Counted from the first letter of the stretch, positions 20,275 to 30,458 are shown. The stretch: 64,000 bases of DNA from Lumbricus rubellus (GCA_945859605.1 OX243825.1:23365054-23429053), one strand, 5' to 3'. Notes: a model not told the origin generated them from the sequence alone. A program made the numbers and translations.

Positions 20275-22230
20275 ATGACGTCATCAAAGCGGACGGTGAC
20301 GTTCAGCGAATCCCTTCAGCCGTGCGATCTCATTCGCAGCCTCAACGAACAGAGAGCTGACGTAGCTGTATGTGACGTCATCCTGCGTTCCTCGTCGTCG
20401 CTGACGTCATCAGTCAATGCGCACCGGTGCGTTCTAGCGGCCTCTGGTGACTACTTCAAGGCGCTCTTCCGACACGACACGACCGGTGCCAAGGTCATTG
20501 AGGCGGTCATCCCTGGGGCATCACATGACGTCATTGAAAAGGTCATTACGTTCATTTACACTGGAATGATAGAGATCAGCGATGTGACGGTGGAGGAGAT
20601 GGTGCGACTCGCCGACTATCTCGGTCTGTCGAAGGTTGTCGAACTGTGCGAGAAATTCATGATTGAGAAGCTGAATGATAATAACTGCCTTCAGTTTAAG
20701 GCCCTCTCAGATTTCTATTCACTCAAAACGATTTCCAAAAGCGTCCAGCACTATATTCTGCCGCGGATGTCGATGCTTATGCGGCGCAGTGATACCATTG
20801 ATCTTCCGGTGGATGTAGTGCGTCAGTGGCTGAGCGATAATCAGACGAATTACGCTCGAGAGGCTGACGTCCTGAAGCTCATCCAGGACATGGTTGCCAG
20901 TCGAATGGAGATGGACGAGCAGATGGAAAGGGAGAAGGCCCGTGACCTTCTCCACTTCGTTGAGTTCGAGTATCTGCCGCCAGATGTCATCGAGCGTCAA
21001 GTTCTGTCGAACGCCGACACGCTTGACTGGCTGAGCGCTCGACCGGAACTTCTGGAGAGGTTGCGGGGCATGGTTGGACGGAATCAGGTGCAAGGAGGAG
21101 GAGGACACAAGGATGACGTCATCGAGGCCATCCTCTGTCGAGGTCGAGGACCTGGAAAGGATCCGCAGGTGATGCTCTACCTGATCAAGGACGATGCGTG
21201 GAGGGTGCTGAAGCAGCCAAGAGACGGCAAGGGCAAGGGTCTGTGGCATGGACTCGAAGCAATGGTCATGCACGATGGATTCCTCTACGCTCTGAGCTCA
21301 CGGGTGGAGGACAGGTATCCGGTGGGGAAGGAGATCAAGTCCTTCAGTCGGATGGACCTTCAGACCGGCGCCTGGTCCATCCTACCATCGCCGAAACTCG
21401 TCACCGGAATCACGATGCTCGTTTCCACGGCTGGTCCTGGCCCTCTCCTTCCCCGCCGGCTGTGGGCCATCGACCGAAAAGGGGTCGCTGAACGCTATGT
21501 GGCCTCAGAGAGACGATGGATATGCCACTGTTGTACGGGGTTTTCAGAGTTACCAAACGACACCCTCGGTCTCCTACCGATGCCAACGGAGAGAGGTGAA
21601 CTGTACATCCTACGCTCCTTCTCCGCTGGATTCTCTTTCTTCTCCTCCAGACGATGGCTGTCCATCCAACGACTCGACGCCGATCCGAGAGGCGGCGGAC
21701 CCAGGGGGTCTGGCATGCACTGGGAGGAGCTTTCGCAGAGGAACCGCGCCAGTCTGCTCAACGCTGGCAGCGACGACGACGTCCACTTCTTCTACTATTC
21801 CATCGCACCGACGACGACGACGAAGAGTCTGATCTCGCTCAAGGACGTGCTGGGCCACACCCGGATCCAGATCCAGTTCGATACAACGGAGGCCAATTGG
21901 GCGACTCTGCCAAACAATGCAGTCCCCCGTCTTCCAAGGTTTATTCGACACATCTACGGATCGGTTGACTGTCCCTCCCCCTCCTCCTCCTCCTCGTCCT
22001 CCTCCTCCTCCTCGTCCTCGTCCTCGTCCTCTTTCTCCTCGTCCTCCTCCTCCAGGGTCTATTTAATCGCATCGTCACGCATTGGCATTGGCAACCCCAT
22101 CTTCGTTATGTTCGACAACGCAAGGTGTCGCTTCAAGATGACGCATGCGCCGCCCTACGCCCCTTCCGGTCTGCTCTGTCACGTGACGCTGCCGACGGCA
22201 TCCGTCGCGCTGATGTGCAGACAAGACTAG
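20275..22230 (+). CDS. BTB-BACK-Kelch (KLHL family) protein, intronless
   Basis: 651 residues in one uninterrupted exon. BTB/POZ about residues 15-137 (ADVAVCDVIL, NAHRCVLAASGDYFKALF, VITFIYTGMIEI, LADYLGLSKVVELCEKF); BACK about 140-245; then degenerate Kelch-type repeats to the end. The family normally bridges Cullin-3 to a substrate bound by the Kelch propeller; that role here is inferred. A run of about 25 Ser (codons from 21975-22060) interrupts the last repeats and is encoded by TCC/TCG repeats. The start is the first ATG in frame; an out-of-frame ATG at 20256 overlaps it and could dampen translation. Orthology to a particular KLHL is not clear. Lack of introns could mean an old retrocopy that stayed functional, since the frame is intact. 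Confidence 0.88.
   Translation: MTSSKRTVTFSESLQPCDLIRSLNEQRADVAVCDVILRSSSSLTSSVNAHRCVLAASGDYFKALFRHDTTGAKVIEAVIPGASHDVIEKVITFIYTGMIEISDVTVEEMVRLADYLGLSKVVELCEKFMIEKLNDNNCLQFKALSDFYSLKTISKSVQHYILPRMSMLMRRSDTIDLPVDVVRQWLSDNQTNYAREADVLKLIQDMVASRMEMDEQMEREKARDLLHFVEFEYLPPDVIERQVLSNADTLDWLSARPELLERLRGMVGRNQVQGGGGHKDDVIEAILCRGRGPGKDPQVMLYLIKDDAWRVLKQPRDGKGKGLWHGLEAMVMHDGFLYALSSRVEDRYPVGKEIKSFSRMDLQTGAWSILPSPKLVTGITMLVSTAGPGPLLPRRLWAIDRKGVAERYVASERRWICHCCTGFSELPNDTLGLLPMPTERGELYILRSFSAGFSFFSSRRWLSIQRLDADPRGGGPRGSGMHWEELSQRNRASLLNAGSDDDVHFFYYSIAPTTTTKSLISLKDVLGHTRIQIQFDTTEANWATLPNNAVPRLPRFIRHIYGSVDCPSPSSSSSSSSSSSSSSSSSFSSSSSSRVYLIASSRIGIGNPIFVMFDNARCRFKMTHAPPYAPSGLLCHVTLPTASVALMCRQD
20276..20533. promoter_or_regulatory. 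Cluster of four TGACGTCA (CRE-type) palindromes
   Basis: Perfect TGACGTCA at 20276-20283 (overlapping the start codon), 20373-20380, 20402-20409 and 20526-20533; a fifth lies at 21114-21121 in the same coding sequence. The motif binds CREB/CREM/ATF factors in animals. A function here is inferred; recurring DV-[I/L] codons also favour the sequence. Confidence 0.4.
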
Positions 22231-22814
22231 ACTAAGTGGCGGCGCTCCTAGGAGTGATGTCTGTACGCACTAATGTCGACAGAACTCTTATTTATAAAGA
22301 ACTTTAGTTGTCTAGTAGTACACGAACGGCGATTGCATGATTATGAAGTCACATTCAGTAATGTCTCAAAAGCATATAATTTTATAACCTATATATAATT
22401 TTTATGTCGTTGATATTCCTTTCAGATGTAAATTCATTTTGGCCAGCAGTTATTTTATACTAAACCAGAACTAAGATTCCTTTAAACTGTTCCTATAATG
22501 GTAAGCAGAAAAGTGTCTGGCTTTGGACTACTGCAAGCAACGTGTCGTTTTGAAGCTTAAGTAATTGGTGGATCCAGACATGCAGCCCATCATGCCCATG
22601 CCCTCAAGATCTTTCTGGCCACAATATAATTTGCTGCAATCAGACATCGCCTCTTAGAGTCCCGTGAGTATTATCTATCATATAGATCCCTACCATGGTT
22701 GTGACTATTCCTTATTTCACTGTCACGTAGAGCACTGCTCCCATGCATACATCAGTGCAAGCATACCACTTGTATGCACATTGTATGATGTAGGCATTGT
22801 AACCTACTTATGCA
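22231..22814. other. 3' flank of KLHL gene, no further gene seen
   Basis: AT-rich spacer. No canonical AATAAA was noticed close to the stop codon, so the transcript end is unknown. Confidence 0.4.
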
Positions 22815-22822
22815 TGTAACCA

Positions 22823-23140
22823 CAGGGGCGGATCCAGAGGGCAATCCGGATATGGCCTCCCTGGCATTTAAAACCGCCACGGGACGTGGCCCCCCCATTC
22901 GGTTTGAAATTAGCAATACGAAGTAGGTCATGGCATATTAGCAATACGAAGCAGGTCATGGCATATTGCCCCCCCCCCTCATTAAGAAAATTGCATGGGA
23001 CGTGACCCTCCCCCATTCGGTTTTCGACTGGAGGACTAAAAAAAGGTCATCAACTTTTTTGGCGACCAACGACGAATTTTTTTCCCTGTCCCAAGATAAA
23101 AGATTTTGCCCCCCTTGGGACAGTTCTGGATCAGCCACTG
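22823..23140. mobile_element. hAT-type MITE, 318 bp
   Basis: Ends CAGGGGCGGATCCAGA and (reverse complement of the right end) CAGTGGCTGATCCAGA; flanked by TGTAACCA at 22815-22822 and 23141-23148, a perfect 8-bp target duplication. Internal 28-bp tandem pair (TTAGCAATACGAAG units, about 22909-22965) and a repeated GGGACGTG...CCCATTCGGTTT module. Confidence 0.9.
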
Positions 23141-23217
23141 TGTAACCATGTATGTAAGCCTACATGTGCGTATGTATGAATGGAGGCCCTACGTATGCAT
23201 GCACATGTATGTATGTA

Positions 23218-23760
23218 CACTGTGTTCGGGTAGAAAGTAGACCCCACAAAAAGTGTTATAACTCGGTCAAAACTTATAGGACTTGTGTGAAATTTTAAAC
23301 ACAGCAACAATGACCATATTTACACGAGATTCTAAAACCGATTAGAAATATACATGAGTTTGTCAAATTTATGAGCGTTTGCGTTGGATCACCGACAAAT
23401 TGAACTTTCCAACATGGAAAACCTGAAACAAAGAGAAATTCAGCTATAATGGTGCCCCGAAATGTGTTCCTTGTTCTCGGACACACGACCGTGGACGTAG
23501 TAGATTAATAGCTATCCCGGGAGACACTCTGCTTCCTATCCCGCAGCTGTGGCCGTCCAGCAGTCCAGACTTTGATCCGGAGTACATGTACTGAAGGAGT
23601 GCGTTTTTCGTTCACGCGTATTCATGACATCGATAACCGTAGGGCGTAGGGCGCGTCTGTTTGAAGATTGGCAGTGGTTTAACCAGGTGATCATCGACAG
23701 GACCATCAAACAGCAGCGTCTAAGTCTACGGTGGGGTCTACTTTTTACCCGGACACAGTG
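23218..23760. mobile_element. Tc1/mariner-type MITE, 543 bp
   Basis: Terminal inverted repeats of 30 bp with two mismatches, starting CACTGTGTTCGGGTA and CACTGTGTCCGGGTA and continuing through AAGTAGACCCCAC. Both ends abut TA (23216-23217 and 23761-23762), the Tc1/mariner target. No intact transposase frame is visible. Confidence 0.8.
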
Positions 23761-23762
23761 TA

Positions 23763-24340
23763 TATGTACATGTATATTGTATAATATTATACGTACGAGC
23801 ATGTACTGTATGTATGCAGCACTGCAGGGTCTGTGGGTGCACGCGTACAGGGTAGTCCTAATTGTGATTTTATTCACATAATTTCATGTTGCTCCCATGG
23901 ATAGATCCAATCTCTGCAGAGGCGACTGACAGCTTAGCATCGCAATCGATCAGAACGATAGAAATATAAATGCAAATCTGATGTGCGATTTCCTGTTGCT
24001 ATACTGCACTGTTATTGCATCATTGCATCAACACCAGCTGAAGTCTCTTACAGTCTGCAGTTCATTTCTCAGTGAATTATTATTATTGCGGCTCAAAGAC
24101 TTGTAACGCAAAAAAACTGCCAAAGAAAGACACAAGAGTCTCACGTTTCGCTTGTCTCTTCTAGGTCTACTGTAGTCCACCAGATAGAATGGAATCATCA
24201 TTTTTCAAACCTATGGCCACTAATTCGACCGTGATGATGATGGCAACGACTACGACGATGATGATGATAATGACGGCAATTAAAACGAAGAGGACGACTA
24301 TAGCGACAACAACGACAACGATGATGATGACGATGATGAC

Positions 24341-24388
<48 letters not shown>

Positions 24389-24880
24389 AATTATAAAAAC
24401 AATGAAGTGGTTTGGGTATAAGCAGTGGGAATACCGATCGATGAAGAATTTTATTGGAACGCATTCGCAGAGTTCAGTGCATGCATGGTTAGCACTTAGG
24501 CTAGCAGTGGGATTAACGCAAGCAAAGAATTTCAAGGCCAGTGGGAACGCCGTTCCAACGAGTTCCCACCCACCTTAAACTCTTAGCCTAGAAAAGGTTT
24601 AAGATAAGATACGATCATGCAAGCGGGGTTTTACCTGATGCAACTGTTTGGAAAAGTCTAGTTAAGACCTCATCTACGGTCCACGCCAACTGGAATATAG
24701 AGAGAGAGATGATATACATTATACCTGATGCATGCTTTTGCTAATAAGCACAATGATGTTTGTGACGTCATTTTACAATAGGGTTTATGACGTCATTTTG
24801 TTGTACTAAAATTTATTGCTTTCTTTTATTTGGTAGAGTCCTTCCTCTCAACATTCAGTTGGTGTCAAACAATATATGAC
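23763..24880. other. Spacer with (GAT)n and two TGACGTCA sites
   Basis: 24319-24388 is a GAT trinucleotide run. TGACGTCA occurs at 24773-24780 and 24788-24795. No supported exon. Confidence 0.5.
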
Positions 24881-24889
24881 CCACAAAAA

Positions 24890-25560
24890 GTTATTTTTCA
24901 AACCTAAACTCTTGTTAAAATATCGTAAAAAGCGTTGAAAGCAATTAGCATAGGCCTATTGCTGCGCACATTATAGCGTTTCGTACAATCAGACAGCTGC
25001 TAATTTTTAGTGTCACTATTGTTACTTCTTTGTCCAATGGGGAGCAGATCACATTTCTATCGTATGCATAAACATAGTCGTCGTAGATAATAGGATTTAA
25101 CACTGCAATAATTCATAAATCTTTTTCTCTAAATTCTATTGCTCAAAATTACGCAAAACATATTTAGACCTAAAGCAGGGCGAAGAGGTAAAGCATATTT
25201 CGGTACAAGATTTGTTCAGTGAGCAAACTTGTATGGTCCAATTGAGAGTTCAGGATTTTGTGTTCTTAAGAGCCTGCAACAAAATTATTGCGTTACGCAG
25301 GGGACAGACCGGAGAACGAAGGGAGGCTATCTATTCTGCAGCAGACTGCAGAATGCACCGAATGCAACTGGCCTACAAGAATTGTCATCTCTGCCGGATT
25401 AACCAGGGCACGTGAGATCGCGCAACTTATACACGTAACACACACCACTCGTCAGTCTCACCGCTCTTACTTACTTGCTGTTCAATTAGCTATTTCTGTC
25501 AACCAGCAGACGAATAATGCCCACCACGGTAGGCATATGGCGTTGTGAATAACTGAGTAG
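24890..25560 (+). repeat. Diverged tandem duplication, copy 1
   Basis: Shares with 25750-26490, in the same order, CAGACAGNT...CTAATTTT, TTTAGACCTAAAGCAGGGCG, CGAATGCAACTGGCCTAC and GCCCACCA blocks separated by diverged sequence. No coding content recognised. Confidence 0.7.
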
Positions 25561-25749
25561 GCCTATAGGACTTACATTACGAGCATAGAGCTAATCTCCT
25601 ATGTTGGCTACTTTAGTTAGGCCTATATTGCGTTAATTAATGGGTCGGATAGGCCTATAGCTAGGCCTACGGTTCAGCAGCTCTCTGTGAAATCAGGGCT
25701 CATGCAAAGTTTGCAAACACTGTAATACAATAGATCTAGGCATAGCCTA

Positions 25750-26069
25750 ATGGCTGAAAAATGTTAATTTTCAAGTCCCGAACGTTTACAATAATTTTAA
25801 AACATCTTAAAAGACGTTAAACAGTAAACACTGCCTTTCGCTTCGATGTTACCGTACACATTACAATGAATCATTCTATCAGACAGTTAGGTTACTAATT
25901 TTAGGTGCTGCTTTTCAATTACTCTTTTGTGGTCCAATGAAAAAGCATTGGACATCTTCTACGAATCTGTGCATACATATAAGTCCATGTGGATAACTGA
26001 TTTTAACACAACAATTATTCAGCAAAATCTTTTTCGTCGTATTCAATCTGATAAAATTACACACTACAC

Positions 26070-26114
<45 letters not shown>

Positions 26115-26490
26115 GACCTAAAGCAGGGCGTCAATTAAGATAAAGCATTAATCCGGCAGAAGGACGTTCAATGATCAGCCTATCTGCGGTCCGCTTCTAA
26201 AGCCCATGATATAAAGTACTTACGGGCATGGAACAAATGCGTTTCAGAACCAAAAGCACAAAGGAAGCTGTCTATTCTGTAAGAATGCGTCGAATGCAAC
26301 TGGCCTACCATTACTGTCATCTCTTTGTCGTATGAAAGGCATGGGATCGCGCACCTTCTTAACGTAACCCACACTATCTTCTGTCTCTTCACTCTTTACT
26401 TACTTACTTTTCAATTAATCATTCTGTCTACTGGACTAGCTATTATTACGCCCACCATGGAGTGGCGCTGGGGATAACTTGATAAATTAC
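25750..26490 (+). repeat. Diverged tandem duplication, copy 2
   Basis: Second copy of the unit at 24890-25560, with an inserted (TA)n run at 26069-26110 before TTTAGACCTAAAGCAGGGCG. Confidence 0.7.
26069..26110. repeat. (TA)n microsatellite
   Basis: About 20 TA units. Confidence 0.95.
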
Positions 26491-26528
26491 GAGGGCCTAT
26501 AGGCCTAACCAGGTCTATAATAGAATAT

Positions 26529-26750
26529 GCCTAAGTCAGAAGACGCTTTCAGAGCAAATGTAGACCTAGCCTACTGAGAGTGGCTTAATTAAATATGTAG
26601 GCCTAGCCTATATTCCGTTTGTGCATTTTTTAAAAGAAGTAGCCTAGCCGTAGGCCTAGTCCCATATAAGCCTAGGCCTACATAGATGTATGCATGGCTT
26701 AAGGTGTGGCTAGGTCTACATTTGCTCTGAAAGCGTCTTCTGACTTAGGC
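26529..26750. repeat. Fold-back repeat with 43-bp perfect arms
   Basis: 26529-26571 is the exact reverse complement of 26708-26750; similarity extends outward on both sides (CTATAATAGA / TCTATTATAG). The ~136-bp loop is rich in TAGGCCTA. Could be a fold-back transposon or MITE; no target duplication identified. Confidence 0.85.
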
Positions 26751-27190
26751 CTAGTCTATTATAGGCCTAATAATGACACAATCTTCGTTTATTAAAAAAA
26801 TAACACAACACAATAGACTATGATTACAATCAATAGGCTAATGAACGAATGATCACAAGTTCACAACTTCAATTCACAAGTTGTTACATGAGTCGAATTT
26901 AACTCTCGACAGCCAAGCAAAACGTCCATAAGGTCGTAGGCCTATTATAATAACTCAGTTTATCAACGCTAACTGCCGAGTGGCTGAGCCTGAGTGGACC
27001 TTTTCCCAAAGATCTTATACGTTTTCTGTGAGGGCAGCGGGAAGCGATCCCATATAGGCTATCCGTGTGCTCTTCGTGCAAGAGTTCTACCATCACCCCC
27101 AACCCCCCAGTTCATGCCACCATCTTATATGACGGAAACTACACAGACATCCGTAGTCCGGAAACCAACGTCATTGAAAGTTATAGCGCT

Positions 27191-27374
27191 ATAAAACTGT
27201 TAGCCCTTGAATGTGTCATCATTCTGCCTACGCGGCTGTAACATTGGATTTCTCTGCTTTGTTTTGAAAGCCGTCAAAGCATTCGACTGAAACATTATCA
27301 TTCTAGTCAAAAACTGTACGTACAAAGATTAAACGATAAATCCTATATTATCGCCCGTCGTTTTCGACCGACCG
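27191..27374 (+). promoter_or_regulatory. Possible promoter and non-coding first exon
   Basis: TATAAA at 27191-27196, a CpG-containing segment (27345-27374), and a strong donor CCGACCG|GTAAGTG near 27374. Downstream, the plus strand becomes T- and G-rich and poor in TAGGCCTA. This would fit the 5' end of a long plus-strand transcript, possibly the tetraspanin at 53916. Speculative. Confidence 0.25.
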
Positions 27375-27724
27375 GTAAGTGTTTAGTGTGAATGGAATGT
27401 CGAACAGTGTGATTAAAGGATTATGTTTATGTTTTAGTGACCGCTTTAATCCAACGCGGCTTGTATTATGCTTTGATTCTTCGACGGTTACTGTGTTCTC
27501 GGTATCAGAATGCTGTTTAAACAACCTTCTTGTATTATGGTCCCCGATGGCTTCTGTATTGTGTAGTCCATTTAATCGGTCTGAAGAGATGTTGCTTCCT
27601 GGAGCCGATTTTTATTTTACTGTTATCACAGGCATAACTTGATTTCGGTTGTGTAAAGCTTTTCTGTTTCAAGAGTACCAACAATTTTTGAAGTTACTCT
27701 TATGCGTAATTCAGCACTAAGGTT

Positions 27725-28041
27725 GGTTATTGTGACTGACGTCTCGGTAGATCGTAAACAGTATGGCCGCCGTAGATGCGTGCATAACAGAGCGGCTCGA
27801 CATACGGCCCAATATTTCCGCGAAAATTAAAGCACGCTTCAATTTCATCAGAATGACTGCACTAACCCTAAAACTAACCCTAACCGAACCTCACGACGCC
27901 TAACCTGAGCCCTAACCGACCATAACGCTTGGCATGTTTGGATGCATGTTGCGATATCGTCCATAGGCGGCACTCTAATTTTATTGCATTCCTTGGCGGC
28001 CATACTGTTTACGATTTACCGAGACGTCAGTAACAATAACC
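27725..28041. mobile_element. MITE with 47-bp TIRs and 8-bp target duplication
   Basis: Ends start GGTTATTG(T/G)... and are near-identical over about 47 bp (through CGTAAACAGTATGGCCGCC). Flanks 27717-27724 and 28042-28049 are both CTAAGGTT. TIRs opening with GG plus an 8-bp duplication recall Merlin elements, but class is not proven. The interior contains ACTAACCCTAA-type telomere-like motifs (27858-27920). Confidence 0.85.
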
Positions 28042-28084
28042 CTAAGGTTAAAATGGCAATTGTGATCTGCATATTTATTTCAAG

Positions 28085-28145
28085 AGTTTATATAGCGCTT
28101 CTTCAAGAAGCCTACTCAGAGGCGCTCCCAGACCAACCACGGTGA
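28085..28145 (-). repeat. L2-like LINE 3'-end remnant
   Basis: Reverse complement reads TTGTATCACCGTGGTTGGTC then GGGAGCGCCTCTGAGT and GCGCTATATAAA. The same sequence recurs in plus orientation at 31565-31635. Confidence 0.65.
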
Positions 28146-28262
28146 TACAAATAAAGGTAGACGAGTACATCGGCTCGGTCGGCGGTATGCGGTGAGTAAA
28201 CAAATATGGCCGTCGCAGACTGGGGCGGAGGAGGGCGTGCTGAAGCAAATATTTTCTCTGAA

Positions 28263-28900
28263 CTACAGTCTATTTCCACGCCGATATACTCGTTTACCCA
28301 GATAAGTCTTAAGGAGCTTGTAAAACGCTGTTAAGTCGTCCCTAGGTAACCGGCATATCTCCAACAGGAGACTATTCCAGACATGACCTGTAACTGAAAA
28401 AGTGTGTCGCTGACAGGTTGAGGTTCTAACAGGAGGGAGCAGAGAGCTTCGTACTAAGGTTGAGCAAAGGGCTTTATGGGCTAGCACAAAAGATACAGAG
28501 CTTCTTTAAAGTGTGCACAAAAGGGATATTTAATAAGTTCACCTAAGGATACTTGGGGTGGGCAACAATGCTCCTGCAAGCAGGCAAGGAGTCCCTTAGG
28601 CTTCCAGACTCAGACAGAAATCCTGAATTCAGTGTGCTGGTAAACAAGATGCTAGTGGAGCATGTCACTCATTTAACGAGAGACATGGTCAAATTTTGAA
28701 AAACTGCCAATGAGCCAGGAAGCTGCATGAAGCACATGCTGAAGCTGTGCAATGTGCCCCAGGGGAAGGCCAACATAGATGTCACTGCAGTAGTCGATCC
28801 TACTACAAAGAAATGCATTCATGAACAAATAGTCAGAGGTACCTAGGTTATGTAGAACCACATTATAGAATCAGATGAAAAGCGAGGACGTTGAGCAAAA
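28263..28900 (-). pseudogene. LINE (L2/CR1-like) RT C-terminal fragment
   Basis: Minus-strand pieces read FLCSRIDYCSDIYVGLP and LQHVLHAASWLI (28861-28673), then RHTFSVTGHVWNSLL and FYKLLKTYLG (28487-28263), the conserved end of L2/CR1-group reverse transcriptases, broken by several stops. Confidence 0.75.
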
Positions 28901-29156
28901 TTTTGCATATTATGAACAAGTAATGTGATTTGAAATTATAGAGTGCTATTCACAGTGCCAGCAACCATTCAACAGCGCTTCCAGTGTAGTATCCAAGAGA
29001 ATAAATAGGTGTTAAGGAAGGAGAGACAGAGATGTAGGAATAGTTCCATGAGTGCTTTAAATCTGTTGGGTTAGATTGTGCTGATGAATATTTTGTGTTG
29101 TGCTTTGCAAGTCTTTGCTAACTTATGTTATAAAGAGAAATTCTGGCTGATCAGAT

Positions 29157-29402
29157 CAGTGGCGCAACTAGGGGGTGCTGGGGGGGGGGTGCTTGAGCAC
29201 CCCAGGCTAAAAAGGTGACCCACGCAATTTTTACAAATCCGATGAGTTTTTTGGGTGCGTGGGGGGGGGGGGGGTAGGGGTCATTCGGTCTTTAAGATTA
29301 CACAATCAAGCAAGTTTCTTTGGCACTCGCTACTTCGCACCATCGGCGCTTACAATAATAATTCTGAGCACCCCCCAGGAAAATTTTCTGGTTGCGCCCC
29401 TG
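29157..29402. mobile_element. hAT-type MITE, 246 bp
   Basis: Left end CAGTGGCGCAACTAG, right end (reverse complement) CAGGGGCGCAACCAG. Flanks 29149-29156 and 29403-29410 are both GATCAGAT, a perfect 8-bp duplication. Long G runs inside. Confidence 0.92.
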
Positions 29403-29570
29403 GATCAGATAAACTGCCTGCTAGTGGAGTCGCTATCCAGCTTGCTTCCTCTTTGATTTTAAAACTGGTCAGTCTTACTGACTGTCACTTAAAAATTCTG
29501 GTGAAAACATCTGCAGTATGGTGGCTGTGTTGCAGGAAATATCCATTGAAGTAGGACAGTATTTGTTTGT

Positions 29571-29770
29571 ATGTGCACTTGTTATAGCGCCCCTTCAGGC
29601 TCTCTACTCAGAGGCGCTCCCGAATGCAGAGCGGACACTGCATCGGAGTTTCACGCCGAAGCGCTGAGCAATTGTGAGTGAAGGACTTGTCCAAGGTCCT
29701 TACGCGGGGAGGTGGATTCGAACCTCGAACCTCCCGGCTCCAAGGCAACGACGCCACCACCGCGCCCCAC
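29571..29770 (-). mobile_element. tRNA-derived SINE, near full length
   Basis: On the minus strand: tRNA-like head (GGGGCGCGGTGGTGGCGTCG, B-box GAGGTTCGAATCC), conserved body (GTCCTTCACTCACAATTGCT), and the 3' tail GGGAGCGCCTCTGAGTAG ... GGGGCGCTATAACAAGTGCA. It is the most complete copy in the window. Confidence 0.88.
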
Positions 29771-29807
29771 CTATAAGTACCTCTGAGTATGAATGTGATG
29801 TGATGTC

Positions 29808-29990
29808 TACACATATATATCCTACAATCTGGAATGGCCTCCTTGTTATACTGTTCTTATTGCCCAGGGGTCACTCCACTGAGTCCACTCTGTTCCTCAA
29901 GAAACTCAAAACTGTCCTATTTAGCTGTGGTTTGGCTTGGACCGCTTATGAGTCGCCTACCTTGAAGAGGTGCTATATAAATTATCCTAA
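29808..29990 (+). pseudogene. LINE (L2-like) RT C-terminal fragment
   Basis: Plus strand reads PTIWNGLLVILFLLPRG and LFLKKLKTVLFSC, then the tail GAAGAGGTGCTATATAAAT. 5' truncated. Confidence 0.7.
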
Positions 29991-30458
29991 ATGAATGAAT
30001 AAGTAGGTAAATATTACTCTTTCAGAAGATCCAGCCATAATTATTACATGAAAAGATGGATGGCCATAACAAAAAAGATGATTGTGGTTTTGTATGTTAG
30101 AACGTGCAATGCATCCACAGCTACCAAAACATGCAAACATATTTAATTTTCAGTTCCAAAACTACAGTTAAGCCAGAACCTGGACATTCTGTGCCAGGCA
30201 CCATTCTGTGACACACTTCACTAATGAAGGATGCTCAACATCACATGCTCCTCTCATCTCGAGTTGTTTGGCTTCAAATGAGCAATATTATTTCATCATT
30301 GTGTTGACCGGTTCTTTGTCTGTCAGTCTTTTGTTTGTTTTGCTTGTTTGAACTGTTCAGAAGTTGATTGGACGGTATATTTAGATTGAGTTTATGTGGT
30401 CCTGGTTCAGTTTTGAAAATTGTCAGATGCACAGTGCTTGCAAAGAGTAAATGAGCTC

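Noticed and set aside
20719..21273. 184-codon frame antisense to the KLHL gene
   Set aside because: Shadow of the strongly supported sense frame; no domain.
29690..29770. tRNA-like A and B boxes
   Set aside because: They belong to the SINE head (minus strand); no cloverleaf of a functional tRNA gene is formed. The same applies to 19304, 33190 and 34990.
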